From: Acidobacteriaceae bacterium | Lineage (GTDB): Bacteria > Acidobacteriota > Terriglobia > Terriglobales > Acidobacteriaceae | NCBI GenBank assembly: GCA_003162935.1 | Contig: PLUW01000070.1 | Location: 18,565-52,786 of the forward strand | Length of the DNA stretch: 34,222 bases | Reading direction: 5' to 3' | Shown: one piece after another, positions 1-7,728 of the stretch | Numbering within the stretch: position 1 is the stretch's first letter | Layout of the letters: the number at the start of each line of letters is the position of its first letter | Position numbers and translations under genes: made by a program | Notes under the pieces: model-generated | What the model was told of the DNA's origin: nothing | Database searches by the model: none | What the model saw: only the letters and a program-made list of their open reading frames with translations

Positions 1-830
1 TTGGCATTGGCATTGGCATCGGTTTGGGCGGGCTGGGCCTGATCTTCAGCGGTGTCTTCTGCGGTATCCGGCTCGTCGTCCTTGCTATCTTCATCGGCGG
101 CGACCGGTTGTACATTTGCCGGCTGGCCCGGCTGCGGAACACCATTTTGCGCATTGAAGGCCGTCGGCTGGAAGCGATTCGGAGGCATTCCCGGACCGTT
201 ACCTGGCATGGGGCTATTCGGCAACGGATTGTTCGGCACGTTCGCCGCGGTTTGTGCATCGCCTGATGATGGCTTTGCCGTAAGAATCACGCTCGCAACC
301 GCAGTGTGATCCGAACTTGTACCGATCATCACGTAATTGAATGAGGAGCCATTCAACAATCCGGCCAGAACGTCGCGGGGCGCTCCCGGGCCGAGATGCG
401 CGATCACTCGCTCGCTTGCGCCGGATCCTTGAGGAATCTCAATCGAAGCGCCTGTAAGCTTGCGCACATCGCGCAGGATTTCGCCTAGAGTTGAATTCTG
501 AGCCGAAATCGTCAGCAATCCGTTCTCGAAGCTGACTTTGGCGGGCGTCGCTGGAATTTGGTCCATTGGCATCTGACTGAGCGGACCACTCGGCAGCGGC
601 GGCAGCACGAGTTCCTTTTGAACTTTCTGAACCTTCTGAACTTTGTGGGATTTGTGGTTTGGAGTCGCAGCGGGGGCGGCAGGCGGGGTCAAAGGCGGCG
701 CGGCAGCCGGGGTTACCGCCGGAGCGGTCTGATTCTGCGCAGGAACGCCCTGAGCAAGCAGCTTCTGAGCAGGCACGACCGGCGCTGCCAGCAACAGCCC
801 CAAAGCAATCCATCTGCGTGCACGCTGCAT
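1..830 (-). CDS. Secreted STN-domain-like protein, partial (C-terminus beyond left edge)
   Basis: This frame is missing from the ORF track because it has no stop inside the window. Translating the minus strand from the ATG at 830 gives about 276 open residues. It begins with a signal peptide (MQRARRWIALGLLLAAPVVP), then a Pro/Ala-rich and Lys/Gln-rich linker. Around residues 95-175 is a segment of the form 'VSFENGLLTISAQNSTLGEI...VRKLTGASIEIP', followed by a Pro/Asn/Gln-rich tail that turns acidic and then Ala-Asn repetitive at the edge. The middle segment resembles the STN domain (short N-terminal domain of secretins and TonB receptors). This suggests an envelope protein related to secretin or pilus assembly, but no secretin pore domain is visible. 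The track ORF at 439-843 is a shadow in another frame. The start is preceded by only a weak GGGG Shine-Dalgarno. Confidence 0.7.
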   Translation of the reverse strand, partial: MQRARRWIALGLLLAAPVVPAQKLLAQGVPAQNQTAPAVTPAAAPPLTPPAAPAATPNHKSHKVQKVQKVQKELVLPPLPSGPLSQMPMDQIPATPAKVSFENGLLTISAQNSTLGEILRDVRKLTGASIEIPQGSGASERVIAHLGPGAPRDVLAGLLNGSSFNYVMIGTSSDHTAVASVILTAKPSSGDAQTAANVPNNPLPNSPMPGNGPGMPPNRFQPTAFNAQNGVPQPGQPANVQPVAADEDSKDDEPDTAEDTAEDQAQPAQTDANANA

Positions 831-1027
831 TAGAAATCCCCACGTTTCTCGCGCACGGCTCGAACCAACTGCGCCGTCGCTATTTTACCATTGCTTGTAG
901 AACGTCGCGGGACCTCACTTCTTGCGCGTCCATGACGAAAGATCAATCTCTGACGCAACCATTCCATGGGTTTCGAGTACAGCCGACTGGCGCAGCGCGT
1001 AAAATACCTGCGGAGGCTCCTCCCGTG

Positions 1028-2059
1028 ATGAGTGCTTCGCAACCGGCGGCCCGGAATCTTGAGCGTCACCGGCGATGGTTATGGCTACCGCTGCTGGCAG
1101 CATCGTCCCTGGCGTCGATCTGCGATGCCCAAGTCTGCCAGAGCGCTGCGGACATGAGTGCCCCGGTGCGAACCGCGCTCGAAACCGCAGCCAAGCGCTA
1201 TTTCGAAATGTCGTCGCGCGGCGACACAGATGCCCTGAAGCAAAACTCGATTGCCAGCGTGGCTGCCAGTTTTTCCGGCATCGAAGCCGTAGTCAAGGAG
1301 AAACAAGCTGGCTTCACCGGCGCACAAGCCTCGGTCCGACCTCCGTTTTTACTGACCGCCGAGGGCGCGCAACCGTTCGCGCGCGCTGAATTTCTGTGCG
1401 GAGTCTTCGGGCCTTCGGGACAAACTAAAGACAGTGCGGTGTTTGTCCTGAATAATCTAGCGCCCGGCAAATACGGCGTAGCCATTCTCGATGTGAACGG
1501 TGCGCACACCGCGATGACGCTGACCTTGGTTCTGCAGGAGATTGGCTCCGACTGGAAGCTGGCCGGCTTTTACGTCCGCTCCTCGCAAGCGGCCGGACAC
1601 GATACCGCATGGTTCGCGCAGCATGCCCGCGATTTCAAAGCCAAATCGCAGAACCACGACGCGTGGCTGTACTACCGCGAGGCCATCGCCCTCGCCGCCC
1701 CCGTGGACTTCATGAGCACGCTCGCGACCGATCGACTCTATGACGAGACGCAGACGGCGCAACCGGCCGATGTGCCGGCGGACGGAAAAACTGCGGACTT
1801 GAGCGCCGGCGGCAAGGTCTATCATTTGACCGAACTTTTTCCGCTCGCTGTGGGCGACGATCTCAACGTGGTCGTAAAGTATCAGGCCGCCGACATCTCG
1901 GATACGGCGCGCGTCTTTCAAGAGAATTCAACCGTGATCAAGGCGCTGGTGGCAAAGTTTCCTGAACTTCGCGAGGCTTTTGCGGGAGCGGTAGCGCGCG
2001 CCGTCGATCCTTCCGGTCACGATTACGGCACGCTCCTGGCGATGAAAGACGTTAAATAG
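1028..2059 (+). CDS. Secreted protein of unknown function
   Basis: About 343 residues. The track start at 659 is too early because it runs through the divergent gene and its promoter region. The ATG at 1028 has GGAGG 11 nt upstream and opens a clear signal peptide (RHRRWLWLPLLAASSLASIC, Ala-Gln after the hydrophobic core). An in-frame GTG at 1025 is an alternative. The mature protein starts with a helical segment (RTALETAAKRYFEMSSRGD) reminiscent of NTF2/SnoaL-like folds. A beta-rich region with 'LAPGKYGVAILDVNG' and 'MTLTLVLQEIGSDWKLAGFY' follows, then a helical C-terminus. I do not recognise a named family. It is divergent from the STN protein with about 200 bp between the starts, so the two may share a promoter region. 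An envelope location is inferred from the signal peptide. Confidence 0.75.
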   Translation: MSASQPAARNLERHRRWLWLPLLAASSLASICDAQVCQSAADMSAPVRTALETAAKRYFEMSSRGDTDALKQNSIASVAASFSGIEAVVKEKQAGFTGAQASVRPPFLLTAEGAQPFARAEFLCGVFGPSGQTKDSAVFVLNNLAPGKYGVAILDVNGAHTAMTLTLVLQEIGSDWKLAGFYVRSSQAAGHDTAWFAQHARDFKAKSQNHDAWLYYREAIALAAPVDFMSTLATDRLYDETQTAQPADVPADGKTADLSAGGKVYHLTELFPLAVGDDLNVVVKYQAADISDTARVFQENSTVIKALVAKFPELREAFAGAVARAVDPSGHDYGTLLAMKDVK

Positions 2060-2153
2060 ATCGCGCATTTGCCATCTCCAGGCCGCAAGACTAGTATTTT
2101 TCAGGGTCACTCCACTTCAACGTCTCACTCGATCTCGTTCCTAAGGAGGACGT

Positions 2154-3659
2154 ATGGGTATCGCACCTTCCCCAATCCAGATTGATTCACGCGTCACCGA
2201 CTTCATCGCGAAGCCGCGCAAAATGCTGATCGACGGCAAGTGGGTGAATGCCGTGTCGGGCAAGACTTTTCCAACCTACAACCCAGCCACCGGCGAAGTG
2301 CTGGCGCAAGTAGCCGAAGGCGATCGTGCGGACATTGACCTGGCCGTGAAAGCCGCGCGCAAGGCCTTCGACAGCGGGCCGTGGTCGCGGATGACGGCCT
2401 CCGAGCGCGGCAAGCTGGTATGGAAGCTCGCCGACCTGCTCGAAGAGCACATGGAAGAATTCGCGACGTTAGAAACACTCGATAACGGCAAGCCGCTGAC
2501 GGTGGCGCGCGCCGCCGACGTGCCGCTCGCCGTCGACTTGTTCCGCTACATGGCGGGATGGGCGACCAAGCTCGAAGGCACAACCATTCCGCTTTCCGTG
2601 CCTTACACGCCCGGCGCAATCTACCACGCCTATACGCTCCGCGAACCGGTCGGCGTCGTGGGCCAGATTATTCCCTGGAATTTTCCGCTGCTGATGGCGG
2701 CGTGGAAATTGGGCCCCGCGCTGGCCTCGGGCTGCACCGTCGTGCTGAAGCCGGCCGAGCAAACACCACTCTCGGCGCTGCGTCTGGGCGAGTTGTTCGC
2801 CGAAGCCGGATTCCCGGACGGCGTGGTCAACATCGTCCCGGGATACGGCGAGACAGCGGGCGCGGCTCTAGCCGCCCACGACCTGGTCGACAAAATTGCG
2901 TTCACCGGATCCACCGAAGTGGGCAAACTGATTGTTCACGCGGCCACCGGAAATTTGAAAAAAGTCTCGCTTGAACTGGGGGGCAAATCTCCGAACGTAG
3001 TCTTCAAAGATGCCGACATGGACGCCGCCATTGCCGGCGCGGCCAGCGCCATCTTCTTCAATCACGGGCAGTGTTGCTGCGCCGGGTCGCGTCTGTACGT
3101 CGAGCGGCCGGCGTTCGATCGCGTAGTTGAGGGCGTGGCTTCAAAGGCGAAAAAAATCAAGGTAGGATCGGGACTCGATCCGGCGACACACATGGGCCCG
3201 CTGGTCTCCGAAGAGCAGTTGCAGCGCGTATGCAATTACCTCGAAATCGGAATGGCCGAAGGCGCCAAGGCCGCGTCAGGCGGCCGCAGGATCGATGGCA
3301 AGGGATACTTCGTCGAGCCCACCGTGTTGGTCGAGACCAAAGACTACATGAAGGTCGTGCAGGAAGAGATCTTCGGGCCGGTGGTGGCGGCGATCCCATT
3401 CGACAATCCAGAAGAGCTGCTGACTCGGGCGAACGATTCGGTCTATGGCTTGGCCGCGGGAATCTGGACCCACGACGTGTCGAAGGCGCACCGGACCGCG
3501 GCATTGCTGCGCGCCGGGACTGTCTGGATCAACTGCTACAACATCTTCGACGCGGCACTGCCGTTTGGCGGGTACAAGCAGTCGGGTTGGGGACGCGAGA
3601 TGGGCAAGGACGTTCTCAATCTCTACACGCAGACCAAGGCGGTCTGCACGCGATTGTAG
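2154..3659 (+). CDS. Aldehyde dehydrogenase, NAD(P)-dependent, ALDH class 1/2-like
   Basis: 501 residues, full length for the ALDH superfamily. The enzyme oxidises an aldehyde to the carboxylate with NAD(P)+. Visible motifs: PWNFP (about 174-178); the cofactor-binding Lys199 in VLKPAE; FTGSTEVG (about 250-257); the general base Glu274 in LELGGKSP; the nucleophile, most likely the middle cysteine Cys308, in GQCCCAGSR; EEIFGPV; and a C-terminal PFGGYKQSGWGRE. The triple-Cys active site and overall pattern match the ALDH1/ALDH2 group better than succinate-semialdehyde or betaine aldehyde dehydrogenases, but the substrate cannot be read from sequence. The start is secure, with a strong Shine-Dalgarno (TAAGGAGGA) 3 nt upstream of the ATG. 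It appears monocistronic; tRNA-Cys lies downstream on the other strand. Confidence 0.95.
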   Translation: MGIAPSPIQIDSRVTDFIAKPRKMLIDGKWVNAVSGKTFPTYNPATGEVLAQVAEGDRADIDLAVKAARKAFDSGPWSRMTASERGKLVWKLADLLEEHMEEFATLETLDNGKPLTVARAADVPLAVDLFRYMAGWATKLEGTTIPLSVPYTPGAIYHAYTLREPVGVVGQIIPWNFPLLMAAWKLGPALASGCTVVLKPAEQTPLSALRLGELFAEAGFPDGVVNIVPGYGETAGAALAAHDLVDKIAFTGSTEVGKLIVHAATGNLKKVSLELGGKSPNVVFKDADMDAAIAGAASAIFFNHGQCCCAGSRLYVERPAFDRVVEGVASKAKKIKVGSGLDPATHMGPLVSEEQLQRVCNYLEIGMAEGAKAASGGRRIDGKGYFVEPTVLVETKDYMKVVQEEIFGPVVAAIPFDNPEELLTRANDSVYGLAAGIWTHDVSKAHRTAALLRAGTVWINCYNIFDAALPFGGYKQSGWGREMGKDVLNLYTQTKAVCTRL

Positions 3660-3723
3660 GCTGGCGTTAGGTACAATCCCATCCGGTCGACGAAGTATCG
3701 TGGCCGGGTAGGTTTTTTGTGTA

Positions 3724-3748
3724 CTGATGGCTGAGAGCTGACGGCTGG
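3724..3748. repeat. TCAG-type intergenic repeat fragment
   Basis: A short run of the form CTGAGAGCTGACGGCTG lies between the aldehyde dehydrogenase and the tRNA-Cys 3' end. It is a member of the degenerate CTGAGAGCTGACAGCTG family seen at five other intergenic sites in this window (5028, 20188, 20271, 30339, 31393). Confidence 0.6.
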
Positions 3749-3752
3749 GTTT

Positions 3753-3827
3753 TGGAGGCGCGGGTGAGAATCGAACTCACGTATAAAGGTTTTGCAGACC
3801 TCTCCCTTACCACTTGGGTACCGCGCC
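3753..3827 (-). tRNA. tRNA-Cys (anticodon GCA)
   Basis: On the minus strand the cloverleaf is complete. The 7-bp acceptor GGCGCGG/CCGCGCC is present, as are a CCC/GGG D stem and the anticodon stem GAGGT/ACCTT around loop CTGCAAA, giving anticodon GCA. The T arm is GTGAG-TTCGATT-CTCAC, the discriminator is U as expected for tRNA-Cys, and CCA is encoded in the DNA (3755-3753). Confidence 0.95.
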
Positions 3828-3940
3828 CGATGCTTTCACAGTAGAACCTAGGCGGGGCTTTGTCGAGGAACCCAATTGCGATCGCACCACGGTTCACACT
3901 GGTGTTTTGCGAACCTCATGTTTTCTCGCGGCTCGATCTG

Positions 3941-3957
3941 TGCTACAACACCGGAGA
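3941..3957 (+). promoter_or_regulatory. Extended -10 promoter, probable leaderless start
   Basis: TG-C-TACAAC ends 7 nt before the ATG of the zinc-ribbon gene, placing the predicted transcription start at the start codon. No convincing -35 is visible, as is common for extended -10 promoters. Confidence 0.45.
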
Positions 3958-4175
3958 TGAGTTCAACCGCGAATTCGACTGGGATTTTGTCCCGCGCTTC
4001 GACTACGACGGTTGCCGTTACGACGACAACTGGCTTGCCTCCGAATCCGCCTGCAAATCCAAAGGCAGATGCGGCCTCGATCTGTCCCAACTGCTCGACC
4101 GAGTTGCGCGGATGGCGCTGCAAGGTTGTCTGCAAGAAATGCGGATTCTATCTGAGCTGCTCCGATTTTTATTAA
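3957..4175 (+). CDS. Small zinc-ribbon protein
   Basis: 72 residues if started at the ATG at 3957, which gives MSSTANSTGILS. The N-terminal half is low-complexity (Ser/Thr, then Pro/Asn/Ala). The C-terminal half carries two CxxC knuckles, ICPNCSTELRGW and VVCKKCGFYLSCSDFY, plus two further cysteines, consistent with one zinc site. The track start at 3876 is less likely: an extended -10 box (TGCTACAAC, 3941-3949) lies between it and 3957, so the transcript would begin at or next to the ATG (leaderless). The overlapping frame 3860-4252 has no recognisable features. The function is unknown; zinc ribbons of this size often bind nucleic acid or protein. Confidence 0.6.
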   Translation: MSSTANSTGILSRASTTTVAVTTTTGLPPNPPANPKADAASICPNCSTELRGWRCKVVCKKCGFYLSCSDFY

Positions 4176-4213
4176 GCGAGCGGCGGCCCCGAGCGCTTTC
4201 CGCTTCGAACTCT

Positions 4214-4219
4214 TACAAT
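4214..4219 (+). promoter_or_regulatory. Candidate -10 box of osmC
   Basis: TACAAT lies 54 nt upstream of the osmC ATG, giving a leader of about 48 nt that includes the AGGAG ribosome site. The -35 is not clear. Confidence 0.35.
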
Positions 4220-4273
4220 AGAGCGAGACTTGAGAACAAGACTAGGTTCTAATTCCCACACTAGGAGATTGGC

Positions 4274-4696
4274 ATGCAACGCAAAGCAAGCGCAGTATGG
4301 AAGGGCGGCCTGAAAGACGGGCAGGGGACGGTATCGTCCGCCAGCGGCATTCTTTCGAACACGAAGTATTCGTTCACCACGCGGTTTGAAGACGCTCCGG
4401 GGACGAACCCAGAAGAATTGATTGCGGCGGCGCACGCGGCGTGTTTTTCAATGGCGCTGTCGGCGCAATTGGGAGGCGCGAACCTGAAGCCGGAGAGCAT
4501 CAGCACGTCCGCCACGCTCACCATGGATAAGCTCGAGGCGGGCTGGGCGATCACGGCCGTTCATCTCGACGTGGTTGCCAAGGTGCCGGGCGCGAGCGCG
4601 GAAGCCTTCAACACCGCGGCTCAAAATGCCAAGGCGGGCTGCCCGGTATCGAAGGTGCTGAACGCGAAGATTACGATGGACGCGAAGCTGGGTTAG
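4274..4696 (+). CDS. osmC: OsmC family peroxiredoxin
   Basis: 140 residues, the normal length for OsmC. These cytosolic enzymes reduce organic hydroperoxides using two redox cysteines. The peroxidatic cysteine is in the helix motif PEELIAAAHAACFSMALS (about residue 56), and the resolving cysteine is in AKAGCPVSK near residue 117. The N-terminal 'KASAVWKGGLKDGQGTVSS' matches the OsmC branch rather than Ohr. The start is supported by AGGAG 8 nt upstream. It stands alone, with the parS-like site directly downstream. Confidence 0.93.
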   Translation: MQRKASAVWKGGLKDGQGTVSSASGILSNTKYSFTTRFEDAPGTNPEELIAAAHAACFSMALSAQLGGANLKPESISTSATLTMDKLEAGWAITAVHLDVVAKVPGASAEAFNTAAQNAKAGCPVSKVLNAKITMDAKLG

Positions 4697-4718
4697 CCAC
4701 CAAAAGTGTACGTACAAA

Positions 4719-4734
4719 TGTTTCACGTGAAACA
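4719..4734. promoter_or_regulatory. parS centromere site (exact consensus match)
   Basis: The 16-mer TGTTTCACGTGAAACA is an exact match to the bacterial chromosomal parS consensus bound by ParB (Spo0J). It is the centre of a perfect 26-bp palindrome spanning 4714-4739, in the intergenic region between osmC and tRNA-Leu. Related CGTACGTAC-type words flank it (about 4707-4715 and 4749-4758). The parA/parB genes are not in the window. Chromosomal parS sites usually lie in the origin-proximal part of the chromosome, so this hints at the position of the window. Confidence 0.85.
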
Positions 4735-4854
4735 TTTGTTAATGTACTTTCGTACGTACAGTATTATACGTAAATTCGCCGCACCGGAAACATAAGAAAC
4801 GGGTTATGCCCCAGCGGAGGGCAGCGCGGCGGGCGGGCATCCGGCGCCGTTCGT

Positions 4855-4884
4855 TTGACAGGCGGATGCTGGCCGTTAGATATT
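4855..4884 (+). promoter_or_regulatory. Promoter of tRNA-Leu
   Basis: A perfect -35 (TTGACA, 4855-4860) is followed by a 16-nt spacer and TAGATA (or GATATT with an 18-nt spacer). Transcription would start near 4890, about 47 nt before the tRNA. Confidence 0.6.
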
Positions 4885-4936
4885 AGAGTAGTCCCCGTGA
4901 AAAAGGGCCTGCCGAGCTTTTTTGCTTTTCTCTGAT

Positions 4937-5023
4937 GCGGATATGGCGGAACTGGCAGACGCGCTAGGTTCAGGACCTAGTGATCGCAAGGTCGTGGAGG
5001 TTCAAGTCCTCTTATCCGCACCA
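4937..5023 (+). tRNA. tRNA-Leu (anticodon CAG)
   Basis: The acceptor is GCGGATA/TATCCGC. The anticodon stem CTAGG/CCTAG encloses loop TTCAGGA, giving anticodon CAG. A long variable arm (GTGATCGCAAGGTCGT region) marks it as class II. The T arm is GGAGG-TTCAAGT-CCTCT, and the CCA end is encoded. Confidence 0.95.
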
Positions 5024-5027
5024 AAAC

Positions 5028-5060
5028 CAGCTGTCAGCTCTCAGTTATCAGCTCTCAGTT
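5028..5060. repeat. TCAG-type intergenic repeat
   Basis: Two to three degenerate copies of CAGCTCTCAGTT lie directly after tRNA-Leu and before the convergent response-regulator gene. The unit is shared with the other TCAG-type repeats in this window. Confidence 0.75.
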
Positions 5061-5063
5061 AAA

Positions 5064-6482
5064 TCACGCACCGGCCGATAGCCGGTGCGTGCTGCGGCTT
5101 TGGGCGATGCCGTACTGGCGAATCTTATAGAGAAGCGCTTTGTAGCTGATCTTAAGCAGCACGGCGGCTTGTTTGCGATTCCAGTTTGTCTCTTCCAGGG
5201 CGCGGGCGATGGCTTCCGCTTCGGCTCCGTCTTTCGCGTTACGCGACAGCGACTTCAGGCCGCCGCCAGACTCCGCGCCAGCGACTGCGCTTCTGCCTTC
5301 GACGTGCGCTCCTCCACCGCCATCGGGCCGGGGCTGCAATTCGGACGCGGCCAGAGTTTCGTCTCCCAGAACGAGGTAGCGTTTGATGAAGTTGCTGAGC
5401 TCGCGCAAGTTGCCGGGCCAGTTGTGGCGGAGACATGCCTCCATCAACGGAGGCGAAAGCGGCAACGGGGAACGGGCGTAGGACTCCGACATGCGCGACA
5501 TGAAATGTTTCAGGAGGATCGGGATTTCTTCCTTGCGCTCGCGCAGCGGAGGCAGCGACATAGTGAACGCGTTCAAGCGGTAGTAAAGATCTTCCCGCAG
5601 GCTCTTGTTGGCGAGCGCTTCGGGGATATCGATGTTGGTGGCGGCCAGGATGCGCACGTCGACCTTGACCATGGTGCGGCTGCCGAGGCGCGAGAAAGTC
5701 TGGTCCTGAAGGACGTGTAAAAGCTTGGCCTGCAACCCCGCCGGCATTTCTCCGATTTCGTCGAGCAGGATGGTGCCTTTGTTGCAGATCTCGAACTTGC
5801 CGGGCTTGGCGTGGGTGGCGCCGGTAAACGCTCCCGCCTCGTAGCCGAAGAGCTCGCTTTCGAGCAGGTCGGCGGGCACGGCCGCGCAGTTCACTTTGAG
5901 GAAGGTGCGGTGGGCGCGCGGAGATAGTTTGTGGATCAGGCGGGCGAGCACTTCCTTGCCGGTGCCGCTTTCGCCGAGAAGCAACACTGGGATGTCGACG
6001 TTGGCGACGAGCGCGGCTTGCGATCGAATCTTCTTCATCGCCGGGCTGGCGGCAATGAAAAACACGTCGTCGCAAAGCTCTTCGACTTCGCCAGCGTAGC
6101 TTTCAGCTTTGGCCGTGCCGATGCACTGTCCAATGACCGCGTCGAGTTCGGCCTTCTGAAACGGCTTGGTCAGATAGTCGATGGCGCCCAGGCGCATGGC
6201 CTGCACGACTTTGCGCGTGTCATTCACGCACGAGAGCATGACAACCTTCAATCCGGGCTTCAGGTGGCGGAGTTGTTCGAGAGTCTGCAAGCCATCGATG
6301 CCGGGCATGAGCAGATCGAGCAGCACCAGATCCGGTTGCAGCCCTTTGCGAACGTGCTCGACGGCTTCTTCGCCGGTGCTGGCGGTTTGAACTTTGTGCT
6401 CATCCACTTCCAACAGGGTGCGGATGTAGCGCAGCATTCCCGGTTCGTCATCCACCAGCAGGATGTTGGCGGCTTCGCTCAT
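5064..6482 (-). CDS. Sigma-54-dependent response regulator, NtrC family
   Basis: 472 residues from the ATG at 6482. The earlier track start (6545) lies inside the upstream kinase gene, and the ATG at 6482 overlaps the kinase stop in an ATGA, with GAGGAA upstream. Domains: a receiver (residues 1-120: acidic pair Asp11/Asp12, phospho-acceptor Asp56 in LVLLDLLMPGIDG, Lys106 in LTKPF); an AAA+ sigma-54 activator domain (Walker A GESGTGKE about 170-177, sigma-54 contact GAFTGA about 217-222, LLDEIGEM Walker B); and a Fis-type helix-turn-helix at the C-terminus (NWNRKQAAVLLKISYKALLY). It would activate RNA polymerase-sigma-54 when phosphorylated, most likely by the overlapping upstream kinase. Target genes are unknown. 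Confidence 0.95.
   Translation of the reverse strand: MSEAANILLVDDEPGMLRYIRTLLEVDEHKVQTASTGEEAVEHVRKGLQPDLVLLDLLMPGIDGLQTLEQLRHLKPGLKVVMLSCVNDTRKVVQAMRLGAIDYLTKPFQKAELDAVIGQCIGTAKAESYAGEVEELCDDVFFIAASPAMKKIRSQAALVANVDIPVLLLGESGTGKEVLARLIHKLSPRAHRTFLKVNCAAVPADLLESELFGYEAGAFTGATHAKPGKFEICNKGTILLDEIGEMPAGLQAKLLHVLQDQTFSRLGSRTMVKVDVRILAATNIDIPEALANKSLREDLYYRLNAFTMSLPPLRERKEEIPILLKHFMSRMSESYARSPLPLSPPLMEACLRHNWPGNLRELSNFIKRYLVLGDETLAASELQPRPDGGGGAHVEGRSAVAGAESGGGLKSLSRNAKDGAEAEAIARALEETNWNRKQAAVLLKISYKALLYKIRQYGIAQSRSTHRLSAGA
5065..5091 (-). terminator. Strong hairpin overlapping the stop codon of the response regulator
   Basis: A perfect 11-bp stem (CACGCACCGGC / GCCGGTGCGTG) with a 5-nt loop covers the last codons and most of the TGA stop (5064-5066) of the minus-strand sigma-54 response regulator gene. 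Downstream in the minus direction is only ATTTAACTG, so it is a weak intrinsic terminator at best. It could instead serve as a 3'-end RNA stabiliser. Confidence 0.5.
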
Positions 6483-7408
6483 TTCGTTCCTCGTTGCGGC
6501 GTGGTCAAAATTGGTTTCAGGGGAATAATGAAAGAAAACTTGCAACCCGCTCCCGGTTCGCTTTCGACCCAGATCTTGCCGCCCATGCCTTGCAGGAGGC
6601 GGCGGGAGATGGCGAGTCCGAGGCCCATGCCTTCGGCCGACTCGCTGCCGGGCAAGCGGAAGAAATCGTCGAAGATTTCCAGGTGAAATTCCGGCCGGAT
6701 GCCGGGGCCGGTATCGGAAACGCTGACTTTGACGGCGTTAGGGATGTTGGTCGCTTGACGGCGGCGGTCTCCGTTGGCGCCGGGCTTGCTTACGCCGCGA
6801 CGCTCCCACATGTGCGGTTCTGCGTGCAGCCAGACGGTACCGCCCTGGGGCGTGTACTTGGAAGCGTTTTCCAGCAGATTGGAAACGATGCGCTGGATTT
6901 TAGGGCCATCGAAGGCGAACGGCGACAGTTTGTCATTGGCGAGAAAATACAAGGCGAGGCCGCGCTCCTGAAAGCGGCCGGACCAGAGGCGGCAAACTTC
7001 CGAGAGGCAGGCGTTCAGGTCACCGTCAATGTACTGCATGCGCAGTTCGCCGATTTCGAGCACGCTAAAGGTCAGGAAATCTTGAATGAACTGCTGTAGG
7101 CGTTGTCCGCTCGAAAACATGTCGGCCATGACTTCGCGCTGCCGGTCGTTGAGCGGGCCGAGTTTCTGGCTGCGCAGCAGATCGATGTACCCGTTGAGGA
7201 TGGCCAAGGGAGTCTTGAGATCATGCGCGGCCGAGGCGAGAGCGTTCGTAGTCTTACGGTAGCGATCGCGCAACTGTTCGAGTTCGCGGGCGACATCGTC
7301 GGCCGAGCCAGCTTGGGCAGGACGAACCTGGGCGGTTGATGGCAAGCCATCTTTCGCACTCCCGCCAGTGGACGCAGCCACGGGACTTTTCTCGAATGGC
7401 GAAGGCAT
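6479..7408 (-). CDS. Soluble sensor histidine kinase (HisKA/HATPase_c)
   Basis: 309 residues from the ATG at 7408. A GTG at 7453 (324 aa) is the alternative, and neither has a good ribosome site. There is no signal peptide or membrane segment, so the protein is cytosolic. An Ala/Ser-rich N-terminus leads into a short coiled coil (VARELEQLRDRYRKT), then HisKA with His62 in SAAHDLKTPLAILNGY. The HATPase domain follows: N box NLLENASKYTP near Asn181, G1 DTGPGI about 232-237, G2 GMGLGLAISRRL about 260-271. No sensory domain is recognisable, so the signal probably comes through a partner. Its stop overlaps the start of the NtrC-type regulator by 4 bp (ATGA), indicating translational coupling of a two-component pair. 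Confidence 0.93.
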   Translation of the reverse strand: MPSPFEKSPVAASTGGSAKDGLPSTAQVRPAQAGSADDVARELEQLRDRYRKTTNALASAAHDLKTPLAILNGYIDLLRSQKLGPLNDRQREVMADMFSSGQRLQQFIQDFLTFSVLEIGELRMQYIDGDLNACLSEVCRLWSGRFQERGLALYFLANDKLSPFAFDGPKIQRIVSNLLENASKYTPQGGTVWLHAEPHMWERRGVSKPGANGDRRRQATNIPNAVKVSVSDTGPGIRPEFHLEIFDDFFRLPGSESAEGMGLGLAISRRLLQGMGGKIWVESEPGAGCKFSFIIPLKPILTTPQRGTK

Positions 7409-7669
7409 GGAGAAATCCAAAAGAGCGTAAGTAGACGAAGGGGAGGAAAACACCTACACAAAAGCCAGAAACGAGGGGATAGCTCATACTAAGTCAGGGG
7501 CAGGAGGCTGTCAATTGGAAACGTCGGCGCCAAAGAGCAAACATTTGCACTTATTTATGATGCCCAAAGGTCACACATTGGGCCCGAAAACCAAGCGAAA
7601 GATCTAGCAGTTACCGTGTTGGGGGCGCGATTTGGGATAAACCCGGGTTTGGCCGAGCTCTCTCCTGAC

Positions 7670-7687
7670 TTTGGCCCCTCAGATGCG
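7670..7687 (+). promoter_or_regulatory. Candidate sigma-54 (-24/-12) promoter of the PilZ gene
   Basis: TTTGGCCCCTCAGATGCG has GG at 7673-7674 and GC at 7685-7686, the 10-nt separation required by sigma-54. It lies about 42 nt upstream of the PilZ GTG start. Its core is nearly identical to the element at 8255-8272. Confidence 0.5.
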
Positions 7688-7728
7688 GCTCTTCCGATGC
7701 TTATACCTGCCAGGGGTGGATCGGACAC

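Noticed and set aside
1-24. TTGGCA tandem hexamers at the left edge
   Set aside because: They are explained as codons for an Ala-Asn repeat in the STN protein tail; the window edge prevents judging their extent.
439-843. 134-residue minus-strand ORF
   Set aside because: Different frame from the signal-peptide-bearing STN protein that runs through the left edge; it is Cys/Ser/Arg-rich, a shadow pattern.
830-1069. 79-residue minus-strand ORF whose stop overlaps the STN gene start (TAATG)
   Set aside because: The overlap suggested translational coupling, but the protein is Arg-rich with no motif and lies opposite the signal peptide of the divergent gene.
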